Assembly (NCBI RefSeq): GCF_963855985.1
Contig: NC_087105.1
Location: 498,501-562,500 of the forward strand
DNA: 64,000 nt
DNA from: Ostrinia nubilalis
Taxonomy: Eukaryota; Arthropoda; Insecta; Lepidoptera; Crambidae
Reading direction: 5' to 3'
Both the position numbers and the translations under genes were made by a program. The notes beneath the pieces are model-generated. The model had not been told where the DNA came from. It worked only from the letters and a program-made list of their open reading frames with translations, and made no database searches. Positions within the stretch are counted from its first letter, which is position 1, and each line of letters starts with the position of its first letter. Shown here in pieces: positions 23,112 to 34,879 of this stretch.

Positions 23112-24483
23112 TAGATGCAACCTAAAATTGCGGTGTCTTAATTTTAAAGTAATATCTGTTTTAATTTTTGTTTCTTTAGATACTGTTGGGAACCGATAGG
23201 TGGACTGACCTCTTCAAACCTTAAGTTCGAACTCCTATGTTCTTCTGATTAATTTCGTTGCAGATCCAATGCCAGTTAAACTGTACCCGGGACAAACTTG
23301 ACCTTCACTGGGGTTTTTATTGGAGATCAAGTTGTAGGTCCTGGCTGAGGTGTTCAAAAACTAATGATAACATCTAGACGTCACAAAAATCTGAAAAATT
23401 TGGGTAGGTACCTAAGCATAAATCCTCACTAGAAACTGTAAAAACAATTGAGTACGTACACCATTGCTTTTAAGAATTTCATTCACCTGAATGCGACCTG
23501 TCGGAAAGTCATTGTTTTCAATGACCTACGCACCCGTACACAAAACTGAAGTTACTTTGGCTACGCGGCTGCTAAAAAAAAATTGGGTTTAAAATGCTTA
23601 AAAACCCTTCCTATTTTAGATCTGACTTCCAGCTACTGTAGCTGAGCTACGTTTATAATTCTTCTTTTCCCACGTACCTACAAAGTAGTTCAGGGGCCTG
23701 ATGTTTGAAGAAATTGTCAAAGCACTGCCCTCTTTAGGACTTTTTGGAGAGTCAAGAATGTTTTTTTCTTTCTGTATCCATTATCATTACTTTTTGAACA
23801 TCCCTAGTATGTAACGAACCCTGAAGATTCGGCCAAACCAACGCGTGCAGCTCGCGTCGTCGATGGCCACAGGACGCGCGACCTGTCATTGGCCTATGCA
23901 CGCGCAGTGATCGCCATCGCCGACGCGATCTTTACGCGTTGGTTTGGTTTGCGTCATTCTTCCAGCGTTAAACGCATTGATCGCAATCGCGCACGCAAGC
24001 TGATCGCGTTGGTTTGGCCGAACCTTAAGAAAAGCTAATTACTGTAATGACCATACACAAAATTGCAGCTGTGTGTACTGCTCAAATAAATGATATCATT
24101 CCAAGTAAGCACTATGTAGGCATTACTTGTTTTTATAGATTTATTGCATTACTAGAAATTATTAAAGTGGAGAAAATTTGCAAATGCAAAAAGGTAGCAA
24201 TAATAAAACATTTTACTTACATATTTATTTATATTGATCACAAGTTAAAACACAAGTAGGTACTTATTTGTGTAAATATCTATCCATTAGTAGTCCATAC
24301 GTGTTACTCAGCAGCACATGCCTTTCCAAGCTACAAACTTGGTTAAATTATGGTACTGGTAGTGGTCCTAACAACATAATGTATTACTCAAAAATATCTC
24401 GACTCGACTGATCAAATATGACTGGCCTATTAGATAAAAAATTGACGTGTTTTGTAAAAGATGTATGATTTTTGATTTTATCT
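23112..24483. other. Upstream flank of gene D
   Basis: Contains an inverted R1-like LINE fragment (23210-23350), a MITE with GGCCAAACCAACGCG termini (about 23825-24026), and the block 24035-24250 shared with the flank of C and the C-D spacer. No gene seen. Confidence 0.5.
23825..24026. mobile_element. MITE, about 200 bp
   Basis: Inverted termini ATTCGGCCAAACCAACGCG and CGCGTTGGTTTGGCCGAA, with a CpG-rich interior. The target duplication is not certain. Confidence 0.6.
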
Positions 24484-24600
24484 ATTGAAAAGCAGTGCGT
24501 TGGTCTGCACCTAGCGCAGCATTCAGCATGGGCCTGTTGTTGCCGGACACCTTGGTTGTGTTTAGGGATTGCAATAAAAAATAAACGTAACCATAAGAAC
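24484..24600 (-). pseudogene. Decayed esterase exon 4 in the D-E spacer
   Basis: The minus strand reads LNTTKVSGNNRPMLNAALGA, aligned with LNTSKIPGNNGLRDMVTLLR of the live genes. Intron 3 bases beyond the exon edge are also recognisable. No other exons of this dead gene are found nearby. Confidence 0.65.
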
Positions 24601-24678
24601 TGCTGCTACTCTGACCATGGGGTGCCAATAGTCGCGCGGCAACCGGTCGCCGTCGCCGCTCTTCGGAACTAACTCTTA

Positions 24679-24856
24679 GGGCTATATTTCACCGGGACAC
24701 CATGGCGACGCAACCAGTCGCCGGCTACCAACAAAATGTATACAGCTCTATAGAGAGTTACTCACCTGGTGTCCGTTTGGTTGCGCATAGCTGCATACAT
24801 TTTGTTGGTAGCGGCGACTGGTTGCGCCGCCATGGTGTCCCGGTGAAATATAGCCC
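24679..24856. mobile_element. PIF/Harbinger-like MITE with 65-bp arms
   Basis: Termini GGGCTATATTTCACCGGG and inverse; TTA target duplication at 24676-24678 and 24857-24859. The arms nearly fill the element. Confidence 0.8.
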
Positions 24857-25064
24857 TTACGACACCGCTGCTTTGCTCCGACTCCCTTGCACCGTATAAG
24901 CCCTGTTTGATTCAGTCAACTAACACTCAGGTTCTAAGTTTCGGAATATTATTAGCCCACCAAAGTAACGTTGTAATAATACATATAGTTAAAAAGGATA
25001 AAAAAGCTCATTAAAATTTGTCCTTTTCCTTCAAAATACAGTTGTTTTTATATCTTGCAACCAG

Positions 25065-25348
25065 TTTTTTTTATTTTTTTTATTTGGCTTACAAAACTGG
25101 GTACAATCAAATATCATGCAAAAGTAAGTAATGAATGTAAAATCAATTCACACTGATTTACCCTACTCGACGTAAGCACAATATGCATATAAAAATAATC
25201 AATTAAACCACCTTAAATTAAGAATATTACACAGATAAACCAGATCTTACAACAGAACTAAACAAAATTTAGACTAATTTTAGACTATTTTAAATAAAGA
25301 ATAGCCGTATTGATACGGCGCTTGGCGGAGACGAGAGAACCAAAAAAG
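25065..25348 (-). mobile_element. LINE or SINE 3' fragment in the 3' flank of gene E
   Basis: A minus-strand tail (poly-T on the plus strand at 25065-25085) and imperfect flanking repeats TTGCAACCAG / TTGTGACCAG (25055-25064, 25349-25358). It separates gene E from the 3' sequence seen in C and D; no AATAAA is seen just after the E stop. Confidence 0.6.
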
Positions 25349-25415
25349 TTGTGACCAGATAAATAAATACATAGTATAAATTAATTATATTAGTCAATGT
25401 AGTCACACTCGTACA

Positions 25416-28400
25416 CTACACATCGGCTAAGGTGTCGAAGAAGTGGACCATCTCCTGGTCGTAGTCGCTCATGGCGCCGAAGTCGGTGGCGGGCCCGGCG
25501 ATGTAGTTGTACTCCAGCGCACATGATGCCGCTCCCCAACATCCATCTCTCGACGGGGTGCTGGTAATTTAAATAGAACATCTAAAATAAAGTACCTATG
25601 TGTAACACCTTTTACTGACTTCACAAAAGGAAGATGTTCTCTATGTGACGTGTTACCCTTAATCTTTTAATTAAAATGATATTATTAAAATCGAAGTCAG
25701 ATAATGTTATTTCATAAAAAATATGACTTACTTATACTTTATGAATGTCTCCAAGATATCGGTCATCCATCCTGTCATAGCTTCATCGGCGACACTGGCA
25801 GGTACAGGCCACGAGTTCACCTTGAATATTCTGTTGAAGTCCTCCGTGTGGCCGGCGCCGGAATATGTGAGGTTCAACGCCTCCTTGATGACGCTGTACT
25901 CGGCCTCGTAGGCGTACTTGTACAGGAACGCGGGCGCACCTCCGCTGGCCGCGCGCGCCTGCGCCAGCTTGATCGCCGGGTACTGAATGAGCGTCTCGCT
26001 GCACAACTTAATGTACTCGTCCATTGTCGGGGTCCCGTTAAAATATCTTGCCAACACCTTCGTCGCCATCTCCGCCGTTACGTTCGATGGCAAACTATAT
26101 AAAAGCGCTGGAGACAACCCAATCAGTGGATTCTCTTGGATCGTAGCCACAACGTTTAACTCGGATAATCTTGGACGAATCATCTCGCACTCGTCGCTGG
26201 TAAAGCCTATAACTAGCGGAATATGCTTCCCGTTGCCGTTAGCTTGCAGAGTTTCTGGGTACTCGCTTAGGATTGTCGTAAAGTTTGCATATGGTGTCTC
26301 CACAACTGGGACGAAACTAGTTAAACCAGTTTGATCTAACACTACCCTGCTGGCGGCTTTGAGAACATCGATCGGCAATTCAACAAGCTGGTCGTGGACC
26401 TCGTCGTAGTCCGTGGAGGTGATGTTCAGAGCGGAGAGGAAGAGGGCAGCCACTTGCTGAGCGTACACAGGAGACGCGCTGTAGAAGCTCTGGACAGCGA
26501 CACCGCTCATAAGAAACGCACTAGAAGGATATGAGTGTTCTGTGATTATAATTACAACAAAAGAAATTAAAAACAAGATCACATGAATAAAGTGTTATAC
26601 AAACCGATTAAATAATCCAACAGCGGCTGGCGACAGCGTCAGAAGGTGCACACTGCCGGAGCCGGCGCTCAGCCCCGCCAGCGTGACGTCGGCGGGGTTG
26701 CCTCCGAAGTAGGCCGCGTTGGCCTGCACCCAGCGCAGCAAGGTCACCATGTCGCGCAGACCATTGTTCCCGGGAATCTTCGACGTGTTCAGGGACAAGA
26801 AGCCGAGAAAGTCCAGCCTACAAAATGTAATCATAGTTAATTAGATCAATGTTTACTGTGTGCTGTGTAATGTACACGCATGCTGCTGCATTCATGATGT
26901 TTGATCAGATTAAAAGGCATTGGAAAAAGTAAATAAATGAATATAAAATCGTATTGTCCATAATACTTGCCTGTAGTTGAACGTGATTATTATAACACCT
27001 CTGCTGACCAAATACTCTGGTCCATTGAAGTCTGCGTCGCCGGACCCGCAGACCCAGCCGCCTGCGTGAATGAACACCAAGATCGGTAGCCCTCCAGTAC
27101 AGTTGGTACTCGCACCAGTTTGCGTGTTCGGGAGGGCATCTATTGGGACGTGTATGTTGGCATGGATGCAAGCTTCGCTGATGCTCTGCGGCTGCACAAG
27201 TGAGCCAAAGTAGATATCATAGTTCGGGCAGGCAGGCCCTTCGGATGTTGCATTAAAGTCCTCGATCCAAGGGTCAAGTGGTTGAAGTTCCTGTGAATTT
27301 TGTACGTTTTTAATTATTAAGAAAAAAAAATTATAGTCTTTTCATGGAATTCTATATTATGGTTAGACTATTATGAAAAATGAGCATTGCACGAATTATC
27401 TACTGACCTGAAAGCGCAGCTCTCCCAGGGGCTGCTTGGCGTAAGGCACTCCTCGGAAACTGGCGTACTGCGAGCCATCCTGCGCCAGCCGCTTGGCGCC
27501 GCACACCCATCCCGCTTGCGTGCGCGCACGCACCTCGCACTGCGTTGATGTAGACACTAAGTACAATATTATAAGTTTACGAAAAGCTTTATGGAAAAAG
27601 ATACTATTAAATTAATAAATATTGAAATAGGAACTGTGCATTGGCTTTTCCTGTATAGGTCGCACAACTTTTTTCATTTAATTTCCTCTGCTACTATATC
27701 TCACTCCTTCTCAGTCTCAGCAGTACGGCTCTGGAACGGCCTTCCGGCGAGTTTGCGAAAAGCAACCTCCAAATTTACATTCAAAAAGGCTCTGCGCAAC
27801 TATTTCAAAGACTAAAACTTTTTTCTTTTTTTTTTCTTATCTCTGACATGTGTTATGTGTACGCCAATAATAATATTATGTTTATGTAACTATGTGTATG
27901 TCTATTATATTAATATGTATTCGTATGTTATTTATTCTATCTAATGCTATGTAAGTAGGTATATTAATTAAACGTCATATTTATTACACCGCCTTAGTCT
28001 CTCTACTCGACCTGTGGTTGACTGGCAGATAATGCCACCTGGCATTAAGTCCGCCACTGTACATATGCATGTGCAAAAGTGTAAATAAATAAAAAAAATA
28101 TATATCTCAGCACTAGCTGATAAGTGTCCCGAAGTAGTGGCAAGCTTTATTTCGCCCATGCATAACTACTTACCCTAAAAGTACCCTCGAGAATGGATAC
28201 CCGAAAAATTACCCTTAAAGTTTTCTTCAAATTATAATATGAAAGACAATCTCCATGTCACCTAGATACATTCCATAGCAGCTGTAATAGACATTTAGGT
28301 ACATACATTTACCAATTTTGGTGATAAATAAATAGGCATTTTGTATTAGTTTTTGTATAACGCCTGAACAAAAACAAAGGGTAATATTTTGGTGTTATAC

Positions 28401-30811
28401 ATAGATTTCGAATATAAAAAATATATAATTTAACTAATTAAGACATGACAAAAAAACTGAGGTATGTCTCGTTTCTGTCGGGCCTGGGTCACAGATGTGA
28501 CCGTTCTTCTTTCAATTAAAAAAGTGGTTGATCGAGCAGGCGTTCTATAAAATTGACGAACTGTTTGGAATTTAATTATTATTGACACTGTTACTTACTA
28601 TTTATTTTGACATATAATTGACATTAATTCTATTTGTAAATATTAATTTATTTGGACATGATGTGTAGTTATTTCTTATTAATACTGCAATTGTTTATTA
28701 TTAATAAGAAAATATATTGAAAATTTGACATGTAATGAACATCTATACTTATAATAAATCTGTAGAGAGGTCAATTCTGTACATGAAATATACAGGGTGT
28801 TTGGCGCATCGTGTGCCAAAATGATTTGGCGGATAGAATGGGTCATTTCCTATATTTTCAGCCCCCATAACACGTTCCATACCAGGCGGCTACTTTTAAA
28901 TTAATTTTTTTAGTAATTTCACCAAAATACCCAAATCGCATCATTTAATTTCGATTTCAAAAAAAAACTACTAAGCGCAGCCCTAAAGTAAATATTTTGT
29001 TTTGACGTGCATTAATGTAGGGTTGCATCAAATCTAAATTTATTGGCAAATATCATCTAGTTTTTTTAAAATTCAGCTTTGAAGTTTTCCGAAAAGTTAA
29101 AAATGGACTGAACATTTAAGTTTACAAGGGTATAATTTTTTTTTTAAAAGAGATAGCGATCTTCGGATTTTATCAAAACTTCTCTAGTCTATCCTCATTC
29201 AAACGGTATACTAATCTTGTTTAAATAATAACAACAACTTCACAAATTCCTTAAATTAGTGCATTGACTCTACTCAGACTGATTTGCGAAATTTGTGTTT
29301 ATAGCTCCTTTTTGTGTGAATAGCACGTAGAACACCTAACAGGTAAAAATTATTTATCTTATGCAATGTAAAAACCTTTTATCTATCGTTTTTCAATGTG
29401 GATTTCTTGAAATTAAAGACGAAAATAATTATTTTGATCGTTTATTAATTATTACAAATTTTGTTCAAAATGTCCGCCTCGGCAACGTATACACTCAAGA
29501 CATCTTCTTCTAATTTCGACTGTTGTCGTATGCAGCCACATTTCTCTTTTTATTACTAATAAGGCGCTTTCTATTCGTTGTAGTTTTTCTATTGTTTGAA
29601 TCCGTTACGTACACCAGTTCTTTAGCTTGTCCCCAGACGTAAAAATCGAACGGAGTTAGGTCTGGGGAACGTGTAGGCCACTGTATAGGGCCATCTCTTC
29701 CAATCCACGAGTAGAAAACGCCTTTGTAGTAATAAAAAGAGAAAATTAGAAGAAGATGTCGTGAGTGTATACGTTGCCGAGGCCATTTTGAACAAAATTT
29801 GTAATAATTAATAAACGATCAAAATAATTATTTTCGTCTTTAAATTCAAGAAATCCACATTGAAAAACGATTGGGAAAAGGTTTTTACATTGCATAAGAT
29901 AAATATTTTTTACCTGTAGGTGTTAAACGTGCTATTCACACATAAAGGGGCTATAAACACAAATTTCGCAAATCAGTCCGAGTAGAGTCAATGCACTAAT
30001 TTAAGTAATTTGTAAAGTTGTTGTTATTATTTAAACAAGATTAGTATACCGTTTGAATGAGGATAGACTAGAGAAGTTTTGATAAAATCCGAGGATCGCT
30101 ATCTCTTTTAAAAAAAATATTATACCCATGTAAACTTAAATGTTCAGTCCGTTTTTAACTTTTCTGAAAACTTCAAAGCTGAATTTTAAAAAAACTAGAT
30201 GATATTTGCCAGTAAATTTAGATTTAATGCAACCCTACATTAATGCACGTCAAAACAAAATATTTACTTTAGGGCTGCGCCTAGTAGATTTTTTTTAATC
30301 GAAATTAAATGATGCGATTTGGGTATTTTGGTGAAATTACTAAAAAAAATAATTTAAAAGTAGCCGCCTGGCATGGAACGTGTTATGGGGGCTGAAAATA
30401 TAGGAAATGACCCATTCTATCCGCCAAATCATTTTGGCACACGATGCGCCAAACACCCTGTATTTTCAAAATAAAAAAATAAAACCGACTTCAAATGCGT
30501 GAACACAAAAAAATACTAAAAATTAAAAATATTGCGCATAAAAAAGTTCGTCCCCAATTTTCCACCCTTGGGGGTTGTTTTTTCTATCATTAAATTTAAA
30601 TGGGACCACCCTTGAGGTATTACCTATACGCCGAAAAAAGATTTGTTCAAATCGGTTCATAATTGGCGGAGTTATCGCGTAACAAACATAGAAAAAAAAA
30701 AAAAAACATACGGGTCGAATTGAGAACCTCCTCCTTTTTTGAAGTCGGTTGATAACTATCAGAGGGTGATTAGTGATCGATACTGATGCCAAAAATGCAA
30801 TCAGTAAAATT

Positions 30812-30901
<90 letters not shown>

Positions 30902-33900
30902 TGTTCCTTATAGAAACAAAAACTACTCGACGGATTTTAACGAAACTTGGTACAATTATTCTTCATACTCCTGGACAGGTTATATTATACTTAGGAATTC
31001 CCACGGGAACAGGAATTAGCGGGAAAATCCTTTTGTATGAAAAATCTAAACCGCTTAAGTTAGACGCTTGAAATGTGGCATGTAGGTAGAGATGTGCCGC
31101 TGAGAAAGTTCTCGTTCCCGGCAATATTCCCAGTGAGAATATTCTCGAGAACCGAGAACGCTCCCGAGAATATTCTCAGTGTTCTCGACTGAATGCATTT
31201 AGTTTTAATTTTAATTTTGTTGTTTATATGTGATATTATCTGTAATGTTTCGATGTTTTATTAACTGGGCGTTAAGACTAGTCGTAAACAAGGCATGAAA
31301 CGTGTGAGTGAGATATTGCTGTCTTGCTCACTCTTTTCGTAGCGAACGCGCACCGCCGCTTTAGGACTCGGCTACGGTATATGAACATCAGTGTGCCTCT
31401 GAGTTTTAAGGCCCTTGCCACCCTGGCAGATTGCAAGCGGATTCAAAGTGGATTTAAAGCGGAGTGGCGACGCGACGGAGAAGCCGCGTGAAAAGATCGT
31501 AAAGCTTCCCAAAGACTGCCCAGCCGAGCTGGATTCGATGATTGACTATTATTGTCAACAACCTCGAGTGTAGAGTCTCCAACTTATAGAGGAGTGGGTG
31601 CAACACGGTCTTTAGACATGATTTTTAAATCTTGTCCATGTTCATTTTGAGACCCACTTGTTGAGAGACTCTGTTGAGACCATCGAGCATTGTGCCTAGA
31701 TCTTCCACGATCTCAGCCATGACTACGATATCGTCTGATGTCTGGGTGATGTACTCATCATCATCATCATTTCAGCCATAGGACGTCCACTGCTGAACAT
31801 AGGCCTCCCCCAATGCTTTCCATGTTGATCGATTGGTAGCGGCCTGCATCCAGCGCTTCTCTGCTACCTTTACGATGTCGTCGGTCCACCTTGTAGGTGG
31901 ACGTTCCACGGTGTGTTTTCCGGTACGCGGCCTCCATTCCAGAACCTTTCTGCCCCATCGACCGTCAGTTCTGCGTACTATGTTCCCTGCCCATTGCCAC
32001 TTCAGCTTGCTAATCCGTCGGGCTATGTCAGCGACTTTGGGTTGTTTACGGATCTCCTCATTTCTGATTCGATCTCGCAAAGAAACACCAAGGGTGGTGG
32101 GTGATCTACTCGCCGTTGATATTTATGCTGAATCCGCTCCAGCCCAGAAGCTTGGAAACATCTTCCAGGGCGGTGGTGATGACGTCTCCCTGTCTCATCC
32201 CTCGCTGCAACTGGATAGTTTTCGGGTCCTGATCTTAAAACGGACTGTCACTGTGGCGTGTTTGTACAAGCCTTTCAACTCTTTAATGTATCAATAGTCA
32301 ATTTGGCACAATTGAAGAGACTGAAGCACTGCCCATGTTTCAAACGAATCGAAGGCTTTCTCATAGTTCACAAACGCAAAGTGGCTGATTATACTCCTTG
32401 ATCTTCCGTATAATCTGCAGTTGCGTATATTATTATGGTATATGGTAGTTACTAAAGCCTTTTCGGAAACTGGCTTGTTCGGGGGGCTGAAAGTTGTCGA
32501 GCCTGCTAACGTGACAATTCGTAATGACTATCGAAAACAGCTTGTAGACATGGCTCAGAAGCGAAATGGGTCTATAATTCTTCAACAAGGTTTTGTCACT
32601 TTTTTTGAAGAGGAGTATTACCATTCTTCTAAGTGTCGGATCAATCTAGCTAGCACTTATTTTCTATAAAAATGTGTCAAATGATCCGTCAGACAGGCTA
32701 TCCACAACTTATCCAGAAGTGGCGAAACAGGCCCTTACTAAGCGATTGTGAAATATGCCCTTAATGTCAAATAAGAATAGTTTAAAAAACTAATAACACG
32801 CTTTTAGTTACTATCAGCACTAAAAAGCCAAAAATCATCAGGATCCTGGACATCATCTAGCATTAAAGTGCTCGAAAAGACAAATCCAATGAATCCAAAC
32901 TCGATGAGTTTCCGCCGTTTCGTTTAGAAGTTCTTTTGGCCACCTTCCAGTCCCATCATCAGACCAGCTGGTACCACAATATTGTATTGTCATTTCTAAT
33001 CTACATATAATTGCCAAGTTTCATGATGATACAATACTTAGAAGTGCGTGTAATTCAGATTCTAAGATTCCATTACATAGTTAGTTACATACACGACGAC
33101 CTAATAAGAGCGTGTTAAAAACGAAAAAATGGACAGATACATTATTTAATTACGTGTAAAAAGAAATTTCTGTCATCTTACATATCATTAAAACGACATT
33201 TCACGACGAAAAAAATAAAATATAATAAAGGTGCAGTTGCCAAGAATATTGCCGAGAAAGTTCCCGAGAATATTCTCGGGAACACTGAGAATATAGCCTT
33301 TCACTGCAAATAGCGTGTATTGTTTAATATACACTTATCTGTTGACTTAATTTAATACTATTTTACTTAAGAAAGTTTGTTTATTTCCATTTGATAAACA
33401 TGATTCTCAACCTTTCTCACTTAGGAGAACGCTCCCGGGAACGCTCCCGAGAATATTCTCAGTTGAGAGAGCGTTCTCGGGAACGGCACATCAATACATG
33501 TAGGTACCTTAGTAAACTTAAAGCTTAGTTACAACACGTAATTCCCGAAATTCCCACGGGATCGGGAATTAGCGGGAAAATCCTTTTGTATGAAAAATCT
33601 GAACCGCTTAAGGTAGACGCTTGAAATTTGGCAGGCAGGTACCTTAGTAAACTTAAAGCTTAGTTACAACAGGATATTGCAAAATTCTCACGGGAACGGG
33701 AGTTAGCGCGAAAAAAACATTTGTATGAAAAAATCTAAACCGCGTAAGATAGATGAAGGGGGTAAAACGGGATCCACGCGTACGAAGTCACGGGCGGCCG
33801 CTAGTTATGAATAAATTTCTTATTCTTATTCTAAACTCAGTCTGAACTGAGTTACGAGGGTTAGAAGTTTGATGATTTTCAACCGACTTCAAAAAAGGAG

Positions 33901-34748
33901 GAGGTTCTCAATTCGACCCGTATGTTTTTTTTTTTTTTTTTTTCTATGTTTGTTACGCGATAACTCCGCCAATTATGAACCGATTTGAACAAATCTTTTT
34001 TCGGCGTATAGGTAATACCTCAAGGGTGGTCCCATTTAAATTTAATAATAGAAAAAACAACCCCCAAGGGTGGAAAATTGGGGATGAACTTTTTTATACG
34101 CAATATCTCCGCCGATTATAAATCAATTTGAACGATTGTTTTTTTGTTGAATAGGTATTATCAAAAGGGTGGTTTCATGCGAATTTGAAGAAAATATTTC
34201 ACCCCCAAGGGTGGAAAATTGGGGATGAACTTTTTTATACGCAATATTTTTAATTTTCAGTTTTTTTTTGTGTTCACGCATTTGAAGTCGGTTTTATTTT
34301 TTTTAAAAGTTATACATACTAGATTTGTTTTTTGCGCTCAAGTTTTGTAAGAAATTGCAACAAAATAGTGACATTGTATGTGTAAACAAACAATACCATC
34401 CATTAAACTTAAAGGCTCCAGACATCAATGTGGAGCAGAATCAGCGCAATAAAAAAAAATAGCGCAATATTTTGTTGCAATTTCTTACAAAAATTGCGCG
34501 CAAAAAGCAAATCTAGTATGTAAAATCATCAAACTTCTAACGCTCGTAACTCAGTTCAGACTGAGTTTAGAGGTATACATGTCATAGTAAGTTTGGTTTA
34601 TTACGCTATTTTTGTAATCAAAAAACAAAGTTTGGTCGATTGCCGCGCGAAAAAAAAAAGACGCCACCTTCCATATAAAATCTGGCATTGCCATTTACTC
34701 ACCAAATGCAGCCAAAAGAGCAGCGGCGAAGACAACTGAGCTAGCCAT
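25416..34748 (-). CDS. Secreted carboxylesterase, paralog E (553 aa) with a 7.1-kb first intron
   Basis: Six exons: 34748-34703, 27556-27408, 27290-26971, 26817-26605, 26520-25732, 25560-25416; total 1662 bp. Exon 1 (MASSVVFAAALLAAF) was placed by its match to exon 1 of gene F, the shared GTGAGT/GTAAGT donor and phase 1. Exon 3 has a 6-bp insertion (GASTNCTG for GASCTG). The triad is intact: GLSAG (Ser about 222), GFTSDE (Glu about 353), GAGHTED (His about 467). The oxyanion loop reads HAGGW instead of HGGGW; the altered Gly precedes the two Gly that normally donate hydrogen bonds, so activity may persist. Intron 3 has the GC donor. Intron 1 is 7146 bp against 947 bp in F and is packed with transposons. 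Confidence 0.9.
27704..28100 (+). mobile_element. 5'-truncated LINE in intron 1 of gene E
   Basis: The plus strand encodes a LINE ORF2 C terminus (SVSAVRLWNGLPASLRKA, then FKKALRNYFKD and stop), followed by a 3' UTR and an A-rich tail. The 9-bp target duplication TATATCTCA lies at 27695-27703 and 28101-28109. Gene F shows the empty site (near 56785). Confidence 0.85.
28793..30460. mobile_element. Long-TIR Tc1/mariner-like element in intron 1 of gene E
   Basis: 1668 bp, flanked by TA (28791-28792, 30461-30462), with termini CAGGGTGTTTGGCGCATCG. The inverted arms are each about 720 bp and nearly identical. The loop encodes, on the minus strand, a broken transposase piece (WPTRSPDLTPFDFYVWGQAK, about 29700-29600) typical of the DDE C-terminal region. 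Probably immobile. Confidence 0.8.
30477..30752. repeat. Dispersed moth repeat (AACCGACTTCAAA family), left copy
   Basis: Ends AAAACCGACTTCAAATG and TTTTGAAGTCGGTT. An inverted, longer copy is at 33880-34300 (internal duplication of the AATTGGGGATGAACTTTTTT segment). Another edge is visible near 58745. Confidence 0.7.
30815..30900 (+). repeat. (TCTG)n microsatellite
   Basis: About 20 near-perfect TCTG units at the start of a dispersed moth repeat that continues to 31086 and resumes at 33497-33800, after the hAT-like insertion. Confidence 0.95.
31560..32660 (-). mobile_element. Decayed RTE-type LINE inside the hAT-like element
   Basis: Minus-strand reverse-transcriptase pieces in order: LLKNYRPISLLSHVYKLF (about 32600-32540), NYEKAFDSFETWAVLQSL (about 32375), QRGMRQ-like and ININGE (about 32130), then after a break DDIVVMAEIVEDLGTML (about 31740). 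Stops and frameshifts throughout. The break is caused by the insertion at 31757-32097. Confidence 0.8.
31757..32097 (-). mobile_element. RTE 3' fragment inserted into the older RTE
   Basis: Encodes the RTE C terminus (RRISKLKWQWAGNIVRRTDG ... GEAYVQQWTSYG) and ends in a (TGA)n tail. The 14-bp target duplication, one mismatch, reads TGGGTGAT(G/C)TACTC (31743-31756, 32098-32111). It splits the older element exactly between ININGE and YITQ. Confidence 0.85.
33497..34300. repeat. Dispersed moth repeats, right half
   Basis: 33497-33800 completes the repeat begun at 30815, with two tandem units starting TACCTTAGTAAACTTAAAGC. 33880-34300 is the inverted partner of 30477-30752. Nothing coding. Confidence 0.65.
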
Positions 34749-34793
34749 GTTGGTGGAAAGTGAAGACACTCCTAGAGCCGGTGTTGGCCACAG

Positions 34794-34800
34794 TTTATAT
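34794..34800 (-). promoter_or_regulatory. TATA box of gene E
   Basis: ATATAAA on the minus strand about 46 bases before the ATG, shared with gene F (57684-57690), implying a 5' UTR of only about 20 bases. Confidence 0.65.
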
Positions 34801-34812
34801 CGTTTTTCTAAT

Positions 34813-34872
34813 ATACGTTAAGATAAGATAAGCATTTATTGTTAATTGTGTTGATTTTCGGACATTTTATCA
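34813..34872. other. 60-bp insertion with tandem GATA sites in the gene E promoter
   Basis: Absent from the otherwise aligned promoter of gene F. Flanked by a 7-bp repeat TTCTAAT (34806-34812, 34873-34879). Contains AGATAAGATAAG, two overlapping GATA-factor sites, just upstream of the TATA box. GATA factors control many insect gut genes; a regulatory effect here is only inferred. Confidence 0.65.
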
Positions 34873-34879
34873 TTCTAAT

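Larger units (their letters stand above)
31087..33496. mobile_element. hAT-like element, 2410 bp, containing RTE remnants
   Basis: 8-bp target duplication CATGTAGG (31079-31086, 33497-33504) and termini TA(GA/TT)GATGTGCCG. The surrounding dispersed repeat reads through once one copy of the duplication is removed, as its own tandem unit at 33610-33650 shows. Near both ends lie clusters of GAGAATATTCTC and GGGAACGCTCCC palindromes. No clear transposase frame. Confidence 0.78.

Noticed and set aside
30786..31019. Frame with repeated SVCL
   Set aside because: It is a translation of the (TCTG)n microsatellite.
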